This document shows, one piece after another, positions 53,184 through 61,879 of a DNA stretch of 64,000 bases. Under the pieces are notes generated by a model, which ran no database searches, had not been told where the DNA came from, and saw only the letters and a list, made by a program, of their open reading frames with translations. The stretch covers positions 248,001 through 312,000 of the forward strand of contig NZ_LHPC01000017.1 in assembly GCF_001297125.1 (NCBI RefSeq). Reading direction: 5' to 3'. The position numbers and the translations under genes are program-made. Numbering within the stretch: position 1 is the stretch's first letter; the number at the start of each line of letters is the position of its first letter. Source of the DNA: Pseudomonas sp. RIT-PI-q (lineage in GTDB: Bacteria > Pseudomonadota > Gammaproteobacteria > Pseudomonadales > Pseudomonadaceae).

Positions 53184-53858
53184 ATGAACCTGTCCCGAAA
53201 ATTGCTCATCGGCGCTGCAATGGCCGGTCTGTTGCTAGGCGGTTGCACCTCGAAAGTCACCGAGAAGGATCAGTACTCAGGCTTCCTGTCCAACTACAAC
53301 AACCTGCAGGAAGTGACCACCACCAGCGGCGAGACCGCCATGCGCTGGGTCAGCCCGTCGTGGAATCCCGACGCCTACAACACCGTGGCCTTCAACAAGC
53401 TGGAGCTCTACCCGGCGCCACAGCCCAACGAACGGGTGAATCGGCAGACCCTGGATGACATCCAAAACTATATGACCAGCAAAGCTAAAAGTACCCTTGG
53501 GCAGAAGTATCGGGTGGTCACGAGTGAAAAATCAGCACCGAAGGGTTCAAAAGTCCTGATCATGCGCGCGGCGATTACCGGGGTGAATGCCGAAAACGAA
53601 GGCATGAAGTGGTATGAAGTGGTGCCGGTGGCCGCCGTCGTGGGCGGTGTTTCCGCTGCCAGTGGCCATCGCGATCAGGACACTACGTTGTTTATCGAAG
53701 CCGAATTCATCGACGCGAGCAACAACCAGACCGTGGCCAAAGTGGTGCGCAAAGTTTTCGGCACCCAGGTGTCCAACGCCAGCCAAAAAATTACCGCCAA
53801 GGATTTCAAGGCGGCGATCGATAAACTGGGCACTGATTTGCAAGCGTTTATCCGGTAA
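53184..53858 (+). CDS. DUF3313 family lipoprotein
   Basis: 224 residues. Lipobox L-L-L-G-G-C near residue 21, with T-S after the Cys, indicates an outer-membrane lipoprotein. The mature start Q-Y-S-G-F-L-S-N-Y is the DUF3313 signature. No enzyme motif is visible. It follows the FadL gene by 50 bases. A role at the outer membrane in the same uptake module is inferred. Confidence 0.85.
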   Translation: MNLSRKLLIGAAMAGLLLGGCTSKVTEKDQYSGFLSNYNNLQEVTTTSGETAMRWVSPSWNPDAYNTVAFNKLELYPAPQPNERVNRQTLDDIQNYMTSKAKSTLGQKYRVVTSEKSAPKGSKVLIMRAAITGVNAENEGMKWYEVVPVAAVVGGVSAASGHRDQDTTLFIEAEFIDASNNQTVAKVVRKVFGTQVSNASQKITAKDFKAAIDKLGTDLQAFIR

Positions 53859-53928
53859 ACCCAACGACACGTCGGTGCCCCTGGAAAACAGAGGCACCGC
53901 CGCGCACTTTGTCGAAAACACCGAGGAT

Positions 53929-54024
53929 CCTGTGGGAGCGGGCTTGCCCGCGAAGGCGATATCACATTCAACATCAGTGCTGACTGACACACCGCTTTCG
54001 CGGGCAAGCCCGCTCCCACAGGGA
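53929..54024. repeat. REPIN: TGTGGGAGCGGGCTTGCCCGCGAA-type inverted pair
   Basis: Arms 53929-53957 and 53996-54024 pair closely. With the next element it fills the gap 53859-54212 between the DUF3313 and LigD genes; no gene is seen. Confidence 0.94.
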
Positions 54025-54057
54025 TTGATGGGGCACATAAATTCCGGGCAGGCGACC

Positions 54058-54190
54058 TGTAGCAGCTGGCGAAGCCTGCGTTCGGCTGCGCAGCAGTCGT
54101 AAAACCTGTATTCGCGGTCTTCCTGAAACACCAAAGCGTCTGACTTCACGACTGCTTCGCAGCCGAACGCAGGCTTCGCCAGCTGCTACA
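54058..54190. repeat. REPIN: GTAGCAGCTGGCGAAGCCTGCGTTCGGCTGCG-type inverted pair
   Basis: Arms of about 45 bases face each other around CTGTATTCGCGGTCTTCCTG-like loop sequence. Same family as 16356 and 59870. Confidence 0.94.
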
Positions 54191-54212
54191 AGGGATGTGT
54201 TGTGGCTGGCTT

Positions 54213-56813
54213 TTATTTCTTCATCCCGACCCGCCGTCGCATGTCGGCGGTGATGGTCTGGCGGGTTTTTTTCAGGTCCGCCCAGGGCTCGTCACCGACT
54301 TCGGCCAGGCGTTCATGCACGTTGTGCACGTTCCATTGATTGCCGCCCTTGAGCTCGGCCACCTCCTCCCGAAAGATCGGCACCGACACCGGTAATCCTT
54401 CGCGGGTGCGCACGGCGTAGGCGCAGATGGTGGTGGCGCCCAGGCCGTTGCGCAGGTAGTCGATGAAGATCCGCCCGACCCGGTTCTTCGGCCCGGAGAC
54501 CGCGGAAAAACGTTCCGGCAGCAACTTGGCCATGTGGCTGACAATCGCGTGGCTGAAGTCCTTGACCTCGTCCCAGCCGAGCTTGCGGGTCAGCGGCACC
54601 ACCAGGTGAATGCCCTTGCCGCCACTGGTTTTCAGGAACGCCTTGAGCCCCAGTTCATCGAGCACCGAAAGGGTCAGCTGAGTCGCCTCGACCATGCTTT
54701 TCCACGGCAGTGCCGGGTCCGGGTCAAGGTCGAGGACGAAGCGGTCGGGTTTGTCGAGGTTGTCCGAGGTGGCGTTCCAGGTGTGCAGTTCCACAGTGCT
54801 CATCTGCACCGCGCCGATCAACGCCTCGGCGTTGTTGATGATCATCACCGGTTGGCCGGTGAGTTCCTTGTCCAGGGTGGTTATGCCCGGAATGGCGAGG
54901 CGCTCGGCGTTTTTCTGGAAGAACAATTCGCCAGCGATGCCGTCCGGTGCGCGAACCAGCGCCACCGGGCGATCCTTGAGCTGCGGCAAAATCCATTGGG
55001 CGACGCTGGCGTAATACTCGGCCAGTTGCACTTTGGTGGTGCCGCTGGTGGCGTCGATGACCCGGTCGGGATGGGTAATGCGCACCTTGCCATCGCCCAG
55101 GCCGATTTGCGAGGGCGCGGGGGCGGCTTTCTTTTTGGCTGCGGCGGCAGGTTTTTCGGCAGTGGTTTTTTTCGCGGCTGAGGTCTTCACGGCTTTCGGA
55201 CGCTCCTCGGTAATGTCTTCGGCAGGTTTGTCGTCACGCAGGCCATGGAACACCGCATGACGCACCGAACCGTCCTTGGTCATTTCGGCAAAGGCCACTT
55301 CCGCCAGCAGGCTGGGTTTGAGCCAGTGCACACCCTTGGCGTCGAAGCCGCTCGGCGGGTTGACCACCGACGGTTTTTTCGCCTTCAACGGTTTCAATTG
55401 TTCGTAGATGCGCTTGAGCGTCACCTCGTTGAAACCGGTGCCGACCTTGCCGGCATAGCGCAATTTACCGCTATCACGGTCATGCAGCCCCAACAGCAAG
55501 GCACCGAAGGCATTGCGCGAACCTTTCGGGTCGGTGTAACCGACGACGACGAATTCCTGCCGATGCTTGCACTTGAGTTTGATCCAGTCGCTGCTGCGCC
55601 GGGACACGTAAGGCGAACCCAGGCGTTTGCCGATCAGCCCTTCCATCTGCATCTGGCAGGCGCTGTTGAGCAAGGCCTCCGGGTCTTCGCCGAACGCGTC
55701 GGAGAAGCGCAGCAGCGGGTCCTCATTGAGTTTGAGCAATGTTGCCAACGCGACCCTGCGCTCTTCGACGGGCACTTCGCGCAGGTCGACGCCATTGAGG
55801 TAAGGCAAGTCGAACAGGTAGTAAACGATGTTGCCGCTGCGGCCCGAATCGAAGGCATTTTGCAGGGCCTGGAAGTCTGGCACGCCGTGTTCGTCGGCGA
55901 CCACCATTTCACCGTCGAGCCAGGCCGATTCGAGGTTGAGCGCCGCTAAAGCCTCGGCTTGGCTGGGCAGCTTGTGCGTCCAGTCGTGGCCATTGCGGGT
56001 GAAGAGTTTGACGTCGCCGTGGTCGATGCGCGCCATGATTCGGTAGCCGTCGAATTTGATCTCGTAGCTCCACTCGCCTTCCGGGGCCTTTTCAACCAGT
56101 GTCGCCAGTTCCGGTTTGAGTTGCTCCGGCAGTTTGGCCTTGTGGGCGCCGGTCAGCTGAGCCGGTGGTTCTTTACGAGCGGCCTTGCGCGCTGGGGCCG
56201 CCGGTTTTTTGATGGGTTTGGGTTTGCCGGCCTTGGGTGCCTTGGCGACGATGGTCCGATCGCTGAGCACACTGTCAGGCTCGGCGGCGACCACGTCGTA
56301 ATCACTTTCGGGTTTGGCCGCGCCGTCCTGATGCTTGATCAGGAACCATTGCTCCTGCTTGCCCGGCATGTGCGTGCGCACCAGGTTCCACAGGCCGCCG
56401 AGTTTCTCCCCTTGCAGCTCGAATTTCAGCTTGCCCTTGGCGTAGGCCTTGGCCGGATCCTCCTGGGGAATCCACACGCCACGGTCCCAGACGATTACAT
56501 CGCCGGCGCCGTAATGCCCTTCGGGAATGCTGCCTTCGAAGGTGGCGTAGTCCAGCGGATGGTCTTCGACGTGCACCGCCAGGCGCTTGACCTTGGGGTC
56601 CAGCGACGGGCCTTTGGGCACCGCCCAGCTTTTCAGCGCACCATCGAGTTCCAGGCGAAAGTCGTAATGCAGGCGCGAGGCGTCATGCTTTTGAATGCAA
56701 AACTGCAAGGCGTGGTCTTTCGCGGTTTTCTTGCCCGCGCGTTTCGTGGCGGCCGGCTCAGAGGTCGCCGAGAAGTCGCGCATGCGGTTGTAATCGTCGA
56801 GGTTCTTGTTCAT
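54213..56813 (-). CDS. ligD: DNA ligase D (phosphoesterase-ligase-polymerase)
   Basis: 866 residues. N-terminal 3'-phosphoesterase domain (about 35-165) with H43, H49, D51 in Q-K-H-D-A-S-R-L-H-Y-D and H85. A Lys/Ala/Pro-rich linker follows. The ATP-dependent ligase domain has nucleotidyl Lys K253 in E-I-K-F-D-G-Y-R. A second Lys/Ala linker (about 540-575) precedes the primase-like polymerase domain with D-L-D-P-D near residue 705. This is the Pseudomonas order PE-Lig-Pol. It works in non-homologous end joining with Ku; no ku gene is in the window. It overlaps the methyltransferase gene by ATGA. Confidence 0.95.
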   Translation of the reverse strand: MNKNLDDYNRMRDFSATSEPAATKRAGKKTAKDHALQFCIQKHDASRLHYDFRLELDGALKSWAVPKGPSLDPKVKRLAVHVEDHPLDYATFEGSIPEGHYGAGDVIVWDRGVWIPQEDPAKAYAKGKLKFELQGEKLGGLWNLVRTHMPGKQEQWFLIKHQDGAAKPESDYDVVAAEPDSVLSDRTIVAKAPKAGKPKPIKKPAAPARKAARKEPPAQLTGAHKAKLPEQLKPELATLVEKAPEGEWSYEIKFDGYRIMARIDHGDVKLFTRNGHDWTHKLPSQAEALAALNLESAWLDGEMVVADEHGVPDFQALQNAFDSGRSGNIVYYLFDLPYLNGVDLREVPVEERRVALATLLKLNEDPLLRFSDAFGEDPEALLNSACQMQMEGLIGKRLGSPYVSRRSSDWIKLKCKHRQEFVVVGYTDPKGSRNAFGALLLGLHDRDSGKLRYAGKVGTGFNEVTLKRIYEQLKPLKAKKPSVVNPPSGFDAKGVHWLKPSLLAEVAFAEMTKDGSVRHAVFHGLRDDKPAEDITEERPKAVKTSAAKKTTAEKPAAAAKKKAAPAPSQIGLGDGKVRITHPDRVIDATSGTTKVQLAEYYASVAQWILPQLKDRPVALVRAPDGIAGELFFQKNAERLAIPGITTLDKELTGQPVMIINNAEALIGAVQMSTVELHTWNATSDNLDKPDRFVLDLDPDPALPWKSMVEATQLTLSVLDELGLKAFLKTSGGKGIHLVVPLTRKLGWDEVKDFSHAIVSHMAKLLPERFSAVSGPKNRVGRIFIDYLRNGLGATTICAYAVRTREGLPVSVPIFREEVAELKGGNQWNVHNVHERLAEVGDEPWADLKKTRQTITADMRRRVGMKK

Positions 56814-57805
56814 AACGCACCCGCTGACGACGAAACGATTCCGCCGATGCCCGGGCCGATGCGCGTAACGACCAGCGCAACCACGGCTATCCGTTCCACT
56901 CGCTGATAGCCGGGAGTCAACAGCTCTTCGCCGAACACGTCGGGATCGAGTTCGCGGTAGGTCCAGCCGAACATCGTCGACTCCAGGCGCGGGGTCAGCG
57001 CCGCGAGAAACGGATCGAAGCCATCGATCATCGCCACGCCGGTGTACAGCCCCAGCGAGCCTCCGGGCGCCAGCCGATACAGGGCTTGCTCGACGATGCG
57101 CAACGACAGTTGCTCGCCGTGCGCACCACCGCCGTGGCGGTAAGCACGCTCGGCCGGGTCGGCCATGTAAGGCGGATTGGCGACAATGAGGTCGAAGTTG
57201 CCGTCGACGTCTTGCAGCACGTCGCTGGCCTCGATGCTGATGTTGGCGACCTCGGCCAGTGCGGCGTTGACGGCGGTCAGGCGCAGCGCCGCCGGGGTGA
57301 TGCCGACGGCCAGGACCTCGGCCTCACGGCGCGCGCGGGCGATGACAATGGCCCCGACGCCGGCGCCGCAACCGATGTCGACGGCGCGCCTGATCGGCGC
57401 GAAGTTCTGTTGCAGATGGCTGTGGATCAGCTGAGCAAAACGGTAGGTGTCCGGGCCGAAGAACACCGCGTCAGCCGCGTCGGTGGGGTAACCCGAATGC
57501 ACGAACAGCAGATCGTCCAGGCTTGACCAGCGCACGCGGCTTTTCAGGTGTCCGTTGCTTTCTTCCAGCACGCCGGCCTGTTGTAACTGGCGCTGTTCAT
57601 CCACCGATAACAGGCCGGGTTCAAACGGCCGTGACCAGCCGAACACCTCGCGCAAGGTCCGCGCGCTTTGCCCGAAGTTGCGATCATTGACCCGCTGGTG
57701 AGTCAGCGGCGTCGGGGTGATAAAACGGTAGCCGTCGGCCAGCAAGCGCCGCCCGAGTTGCAACAAGGCCAGATCGGCAGCGCCCAGTTGTGCTTCCTGG
57801 TTCAT
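56810..57805 (-). CDS. Class I SAM-dependent methyltransferase with N-P-P-Y motif
   Basis: 331 residues; ATG 57805, stop overlapping the ligD start. The SAM-binding V-D-I-G-C-G-A-G-V-G (about 147-156) and catalytic N-P-P-Y of N-methyltransferases acting on amide or ring nitrogens (HemK/RlmG-like) are visible. The first 120 residues form an extra N-terminal domain. The target may be rRNA, protein or a small molecule; I cannot tell which. It is the middle gene of the diiron protein-methyltransferase-ligD operon. Confidence 0.85.
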   Translation of the reverse strand: MNQEAQLGAADLALLQLGRRLLADGYRFITPTPLTHQRVNDRNFGQSARTLREVFGWSRPFEPGLLSVDEQRQLQQAGVLEESNGHLKSRVRWSSLDDLLFVHSGYPTDAADAVFFGPDTYRFAQLIHSHLQQNFAPIRRAVDIGCGAGVGAIVIARARREAEVLAVGITPAALRLTAVNAALAEVANISIEASDVLQDVDGNFDLIVANPPYMADPAERAYRHGGGAHGEQLSLRIVEQALYRLAPGGSLGLYTGVAMIDGFDPFLAALTPRLESTMFGWTYRELDPDVFGEELLTPGYQRVERIAVVALVVTRIGPGIGGIVSSSAGAL

Positions 57806-57815
57806 GGCGTGCTCC

Positions 57816-59201
57816 CTATCGAAGGCTGGACTTGAGTTCGATAAACCGTCGCGTGGCCATCAGGCCGGCAGGATGGGAATGCCGCTGCGCGGATAGCCAC
57901 GGGATCAGCACTTGCATCTGCTCGTGGGCGCCAAGACCGTCCAGCGCGGCTTGCAGGCTCACGATATCCGGGTCATTGGCAGGCAGTGTGGGTTGTGTTG
58001 CGGCGCTAGTGCTGCGTCGACCCGCAGCCGGCGAACGCTCAGGCTTCCAGTTTCCGCCGATCCAGTCATGCAGCAACTGTTTTTCATAGGGGCTGAACAC
58101 CCCGAACATGGCCGCGCCGTCGCCCTCGACCAATTGCCAGAAGCGGCTGGCTTGCGGGTCCTGGTGACGCTTGATCCAGCCCTTGTTTTCCAGGGCCACA
58201 AGGAAGCCGGGCAACTGTTCCGGCGTCGACAGCCATTGATTGACGGTCTGGCCTTCGAAGCGGCAGTAGTTGGAATGCATGTGCTGGCCGAACGGGCGCT
58301 TACGTTCGAGCATCTTCAGCACTTCGTCGTACAGGTCGAACGATTCGATGATCGCGCGGCTGCCTTGCCCCAGGTCGTTGAGCCGATAACCCAGCGCGAC
58401 CCGGCGCAAAAACTCCTCACGATCGCCTTCCAGCGGCATCAATTGCTGAACCGCTTGCACGGCTTTGTGCGCATGGCCGGTGCTGGCGTTGTCGATGGTC
58501 ACGTGCAGGGTGAAATAGTAGGGATCAATGCCCAGCTCGCGCAGTTCATAGGCACTGATCAGCAGGTGCAGCGGCAGTTGTTCGTAGCCGAGGTTATAGC
58601 CGATCACCTCCGGCAAAAACTCGTCGCTGCAATAACCCAGCGCCAGTTGCACCGCGCCTTGCAGGTAGCGTTCATCAGCGATCACGGCGCCGTCCTGCAA
58701 GCCATGTTCGGCGAGCAATTTGCGGTAGATCACCACATGATTCTGCGCCGGATTGCCGTCGCCCAACTCTTCCAGATACGTGCAAATCAGCCCGTCGAAA
58801 CGCGGGTCGCGCCAGTGCCGTAGCAAGCCATACAGCCAGGCGCCGTCCACCAGTTTGGTCGGGGCAACGGCTTGCAGGACAAACAGCGCATGCGCCTTGT
58901 TGCTGAAGAACTGCCGTGGCCCGCCGTCCTTGCGCTGTTGCAGGTAGTCGGCGTATTGGCGAGCGACCTCGGCGCAGTGGTGCTCGACAAAGGTGTGCAG
59001 CGCCGATAGGTCCCGTGGCATTTCCTCGGGCAGGTCCGTGGCGTGCTCAAGTTGAGCCGCCAGGAAGGTCCGGGCGAGCGTGCGCTGATGCTCGGCATCG
59101 TCGCTCAGCAACAGCTGCTCGTAGGTTTGCTTCAGGCTGCCGGCACCGGGAATCGAGTGTTCACGGGCAGGCTTGGATTCAAGTCGTGTCAGGGCAGTCA
59201 T
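57816..59201 (-). CDS. Iron-containing redox enzyme family protein (haem-oxygenase-like diiron, HDO)
   Basis: 461 residues from ATG 59201; GAGAG lies upstream. Long helical sequence with a metal-ligand pattern of the haem-oxygenase-like diiron group (PF14518): E-E-L-G-D-G-N-x-A-Q-N-H near 165-175, and L-H-V-T-I-D-N-A-S-T-G-H-A-H-K near 275-290. Such proteins include oxidative decarboxylases and N-oxygenases. C-terminal extension of about 100 residues is Pro/Ser-rich then helical. It is 10 bases before the methyltransferase gene and probably co-transcribed with ligD. The reaction is unknown. Confidence 0.82.
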   Translation of the reverse strand: MTALTRLESKPAREHSIPGAGSLKQTYEQLLLSDDAEHQRTLARTFLAAQLEHATDLPEEMPRDLSALHTFVEHHCAEVARQYADYLQQRKDGGPRQFFSNKAHALFVLQAVAPTKLVDGAWLYGLLRHWRDPRFDGLICTYLEELGDGNPAQNHVVIYRKLLAEHGLQDGAVIADERYLQGAVQLALGYCSDEFLPEVIGYNLGYEQLPLHLLISAYELRELGIDPYYFTLHVTIDNASTGHAHKAVQAVQQLMPLEGDREEFLRRVALGYRLNDLGQGSRAIIESFDLYDEVLKMLERKRPFGQHMHSNYCRFEGQTVNQWLSTPEQLPGFLVALENKGWIKRHQDPQASRFWQLVEGDGAAMFGVFSPYEKQLLHDWIGGNWKPERSPAAGRRSTSAATQPTLPANDPDIVSLQAALDGLGAHEQMQVLIPWLSAQRHSHPAGLMATRRFIELKSSLR

Positions 59202-59335
59202 GGATGCGTCTCTCGATCTGTGGCCAGTGGCAGGACGCTCAATCAGCACGTCTCTACAGCAGCAGAGCGACACGCCCGGAGAAAAATTCCATCGACGTTG
59301 AAAACGCCCGGACAGACGGGCTTGCGGGACGGCAC

Positions 59336-59361
59336 TTGGCTTGCACGCAAGTGAATATACT
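59336..59361 (+). promoter_or_regulatory. Candidate promoter for the cupin gene
   Basis: A TATACT box (59356-59361) lies 34 bases before the cupin start. The best -35 (TTGGCT, 59336-59341) is only 14 bases away, so the -35 is weak or absent, as in some stress-sigma promoters. The divergent 194-base region also serves the HDO-methyltransferase-ligD operon. Confidence 0.3.
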
Positions 59362-59395
59362 CAGCGGGTGTGGACTCATCCTTCGGAGAGCAATC

Positions 59396-59848
59396 ATGCG
59401 CACGGTTCACGTCATCGAGCCCGAACAAACCCCCGGTCCGGTCAATGTCGTCGGTGAAGCCATCACGATTCTCGCGGGTGGGGATCTGAGCAAACCTTTT
59501 GAAATGCATATCCAGGAAGGTGTGCAAGGTGGCGGCCCACCCCCGCACTTTCACCCTTGGGACGAAGCGTTTTATGTGATCGATGGGCAGGTGGAAGTGA
59601 CGGTGGAAGGCAAATCCACCACTGTGTCGAGCGGGGGGTATGTGCATATTCCTGGCGGGGCGATTCATGCCTATAAGAACATCAGCGCGACGGCGAAAAT
59701 GATTGGCGTGGTGTCTGATCCGCGGGGTGGGCAGTTCTTTGCGGCAATGGATCGACTTAAAGTCCCCGAGGATCTATCGCGGATAGTTGAAGTGGCCGAG
59801 CGCTATGGCGTTACATTTCTGGTCCCCAAAACCCCGCCAACCTTGTAG
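59396..59848 (+). CDS. Single-domain cupin protein
   Basis: 150 residues; CGGAGAG precedes ATG 59396. The cupin motif 1 is P-P-P-H-F-H-P-W-D-E-A-F-Y-V-I-D-G and motif 2 is V-H-I-P-G-G-A-I-H. Metal ligands H-x-H and E are present. Function is undefined: isomerase, dioxygenase and sensor roles are all possible. It is divergent from the HDO gene. Confidence 0.85.
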   Translation: MRTVHVIEPEQTPGPVNVVGEAITILAGGDLSKPFEMHIQEGVQGGGPPPHFHPWDEAFYVIDGQVEVTVEGKSTTVSSGGYVHIPGGAIHAYKNISATAKMIGVVSDPRGGQFFAAMDRLKVPEDLSRIVEVAERYGVTFLVPKTPPTL

Positions 59849-59869
59849 CCGCTGGCGAAGTGCGTTCCA

Positions 59870-60002
59870 TGTAGCAGCTGGCGAAGCCTGCGTTCGGCTG
59901 CGCAGCAGTCGTAAAATCAGTGCTCGCGGTGTGTCAGGAAGACCTTGCAAACCGGATTTACGACTGCTGCGCAGCCGAACGCAGGCTTCGCCAGCTGCTA
60001 CA
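59870..60002. repeat. REPIN: GTAGCAGCTGGCGAAGCCTGCG-type inverted pair
   Basis: Arms of about 44 bases, same family as 16356 and 54058, between the convergent cupin and DUF533 genes. Confidence 0.94.
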
Positions 60003-60006
60003 GAAC

Positions 60007-60732
60007 TTAGGCAACGCCACCCTTGGCCTGCTGCTCCAGGTGCACCTGCAACTCAGGATCGATTTTCAGCGCAGCAGCCAGTTCATCCAGATAATCACGT
60101 TCGGCATCCTGCTGATCGTCCACCAGCATCACACTGGCCAGGTACATTTCCGCAGCCATCCCGGAGTCCGTTGCCGATTGCGCCACATCGGCGGCATCCA
60201 GCGGCCGGGCGACTTCGTCATCCAGCCATTGCTGCAATTGCGGGTCGTCGGTGTGGCGGCCGATTTCGGTGCTGATCATCTGTTTTTCTGCATCATCGAT
60301 CCGGCCATCGGCCTTGGCCGCCGCAATCAATGCACGAAGGATTGCGTGGCTGTGGTCCTCGACTTCCGGGCCGGACAGCAGGTCGACGGTGCGCGGGGCC
60401 TGTTGCGGCGCCGAGGCCTGACTGCGTTGCCACGCCTGATACGCCTGGAATGCCATCATCCCGAGCGAAGCCAGCGCGGCGTAGTTGGTGCCACCACCCG
60501 AGCGGGTCTGGGTCGAACCGCCCATGGGTGAGCCGCCACCCAGCAGCCCACCGAGCAAACCGCCCAGGCCACCGCCGCCGGCACTTGACCCGGCACCACC
60601 GCCCAACAGGCCACCGAGTAATCCACCGAGGCCACCGAGCCCCCCTTGACCCGACGCGCCACCGCCGCCCTGTTGCGACATCGAGCCCTGGCCGGCTCGC
60701 AATAGTTGTTCGAGCAGATCGCTGGTGTTCAT
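60007..60732 (-). CDS. DUF533 (YebE-like) protein with Gly-rich region and TerB-like domain
   Basis: 241 residues from ATG 60732 with GAGGA upstream. After a short N-terminal helix comes a long low-complexity Gly/Leu stretch (about 22-75, G-G-L-L-G-G-type repeats), a hydrophobic helix (about 90-102), then an acidic TerB-like helical domain (A-A-A-K-A-D-G-R-I-D-D-A-E). The family has no established function; E. coli YebE is a stress-inducible membrane protein. Confidence 0.88.
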   Translation of the reverse strand: MNTSDLLEQLLRAGQGSMSQQGGGGASGQGGLGGLGGLLGGLLGGGAGSSAGGGGLGGLLGGLLGGGSPMGGSTQTRSGGGTNYAALASLGMMAFQAYQAWQRSQASAPQQAPRTVDLLSGPEVEDHSHAILRALIAAAKADGRIDDAEKQMISTEIGRHTDDPQLQQWLDDEVARPLDAADVAQSATDSGMAAEMYLASVMLVDDQQDAERDYLDELAAALKIDPELQVHLEQQAKGGVA

Positions 60733-60939
60733 GACGACGTCCTCATCGATGGGAGTGATCCCGTCAGGCAACAATAGTCCTCGCAGGCGATTGCGCCATT
60801 ACCGTTTGGCTGACGTGAAAGCCTTATCGTCCGGGGGTGTCACGTTAGTGAGACAGTGCTGGATTTTGGTCGCACTTGACCCCGATTGCCATTGGCTGCG
60901 AGTGTTCCTCCCTCGTTTTCCCACAGGATTCATAGACAC

Positions 60940-61365
60940 ATGGACCGACATCAGATTGTTGTCAGCGATGTCATCGAACCAGACGTCGAGCACCTACTCA
61001 GCGCAGGATTAAGTGCTTTTAATCAGCAGATGTCCGGTGTTAATGACCGACAGGCATTGGCGGTAACGGTGCGTGATCCGGTGACCCATCAGGTGCTCGG
61101 CGGTGTGACTGGGCGGACATCACTGGGGATGCTGTTTCTTGATCTGTTTTATTTACCGGAATCCCTACGTGGCTCGGGGCTGGGGTCTCGCCTGCTCAGT
61201 GCGTATGAGAACGAAGGACGTCGTCGCGGCTGCCGTTCGGCGGTGCTCTATACCCTCAGTTTTCAGGCGCCTGAGTTTTATGAGAAACGCGGATGGCAAC
61301 GGTTTGGCGAAGTGCCTTGTGATCCGGAGGGTACGAGTCGGGTGTTTATGAGCAAGCTGCTGTGA
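60940..61365 (+). CDS. GNAT-family N-acetyltransferase
   Basis: 141 residues from ATG 60940. The acetyl-CoA loop R-G-S-G-L-G-S-R-L (about 85-93) and the C-terminal F-Y-E-K-R-G-W motif are present. Substrate unknown. It stands alone. Confidence 0.88.
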   Translation: MDRHQIVVSDVIEPDVEHLLSAGLSAFNQQMSGVNDRQALAVTVRDPVTHQVLGGVTGRTSLGMLFLDLFYLPESLRGSGLGSRLLSAYENEGRRRGCRSAVLYTLSFQAPEFYEKRGWQRFGEVPCDPEGTSRVFMSKLL

Positions 61366-61429
61366 GGGGGTATATCCGTTATTCGGGTGATGGCGGCTAT
61401 GGCAAAAGCAGGCGAGGCAACGCTCGACC

Positions 61430-61530
61430 TGTAGGAGCTGGCTCGCCAGCGAAGCTCGTCAACGATGACGCGTTTCGACAGGATAAACGTGGTGCATTCG
61501 AGTGCTTCGCTGGCAAGCCAGCTCCTACAG
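61430..61530. repeat. REPIN: TGTAGGAGCTGGCTCGCCAGCGAAG-type inverted pair
   Basis: The left arm 61430-61454 and right arm 61506-61530 are close inverse copies. A different REP follows at 61546. Confidence 0.92.
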
Positions 61531-61545
61531 GGAATGGCGTACACC

Positions 61546-61586
61546 TGTAGGAGCTGCCGAAGGCTGCGATCTTTTGATCTTGATCT
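61546..61586. repeat. Single REP of the RAYT-associated family
   Basis: TGTAGGAGCTGCCGAAGGCTGCGATC followed by TTTTGATCTTGATCT, the same unit as on both sides of the RAYT gene. Confidence 0.9.
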
Positions 61587-61615
61587 ACCGCCCCTTTCCC
61601 AGAGGCCGAACGCAG

Positions 61616-61720
61616 GTATTGCGTAGGGGGCAACCCGGCATGGATGCCGGGTTAGCCGCCCCCGGCCATGGATGGCCGATGGCGGCGGGCCCCCGGAGCA
61701 ATGCCTTCGTTACGGCACCA
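61616..61720. other. GC-rich double-palindrome element upstream of pcs
   Basis: AACCCGGCAT/ATGCCGGGTT (61632-61653) and GGCCAT/ATGGCC (61664-61677) form two perfect hairpins bracketed by GGGGG and CCCCC runs, followed by GCGGCGGGCCCCCGGAGCAATGCC. I recall the same text at the start of the recurring Pseudomonas element whose second half is at 34110-34470. No gene is seen in 61366-61879 otherwise. Confidence 0.5.
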
Positions 61721-61879
61721 ATTTATCCAGAGTATTTTCCCCCCACGCAGCTAAGATTTACAGACGGTGAACCTTATCCCCGGATACCCGGTCGATACAT
61801 GCAACCTGACTTGGTTTGCCGACACCCCCTCATTGAAAGGGTGATAACTGGCTTGCTTCACTTTTTGGAGAACGCCCCC

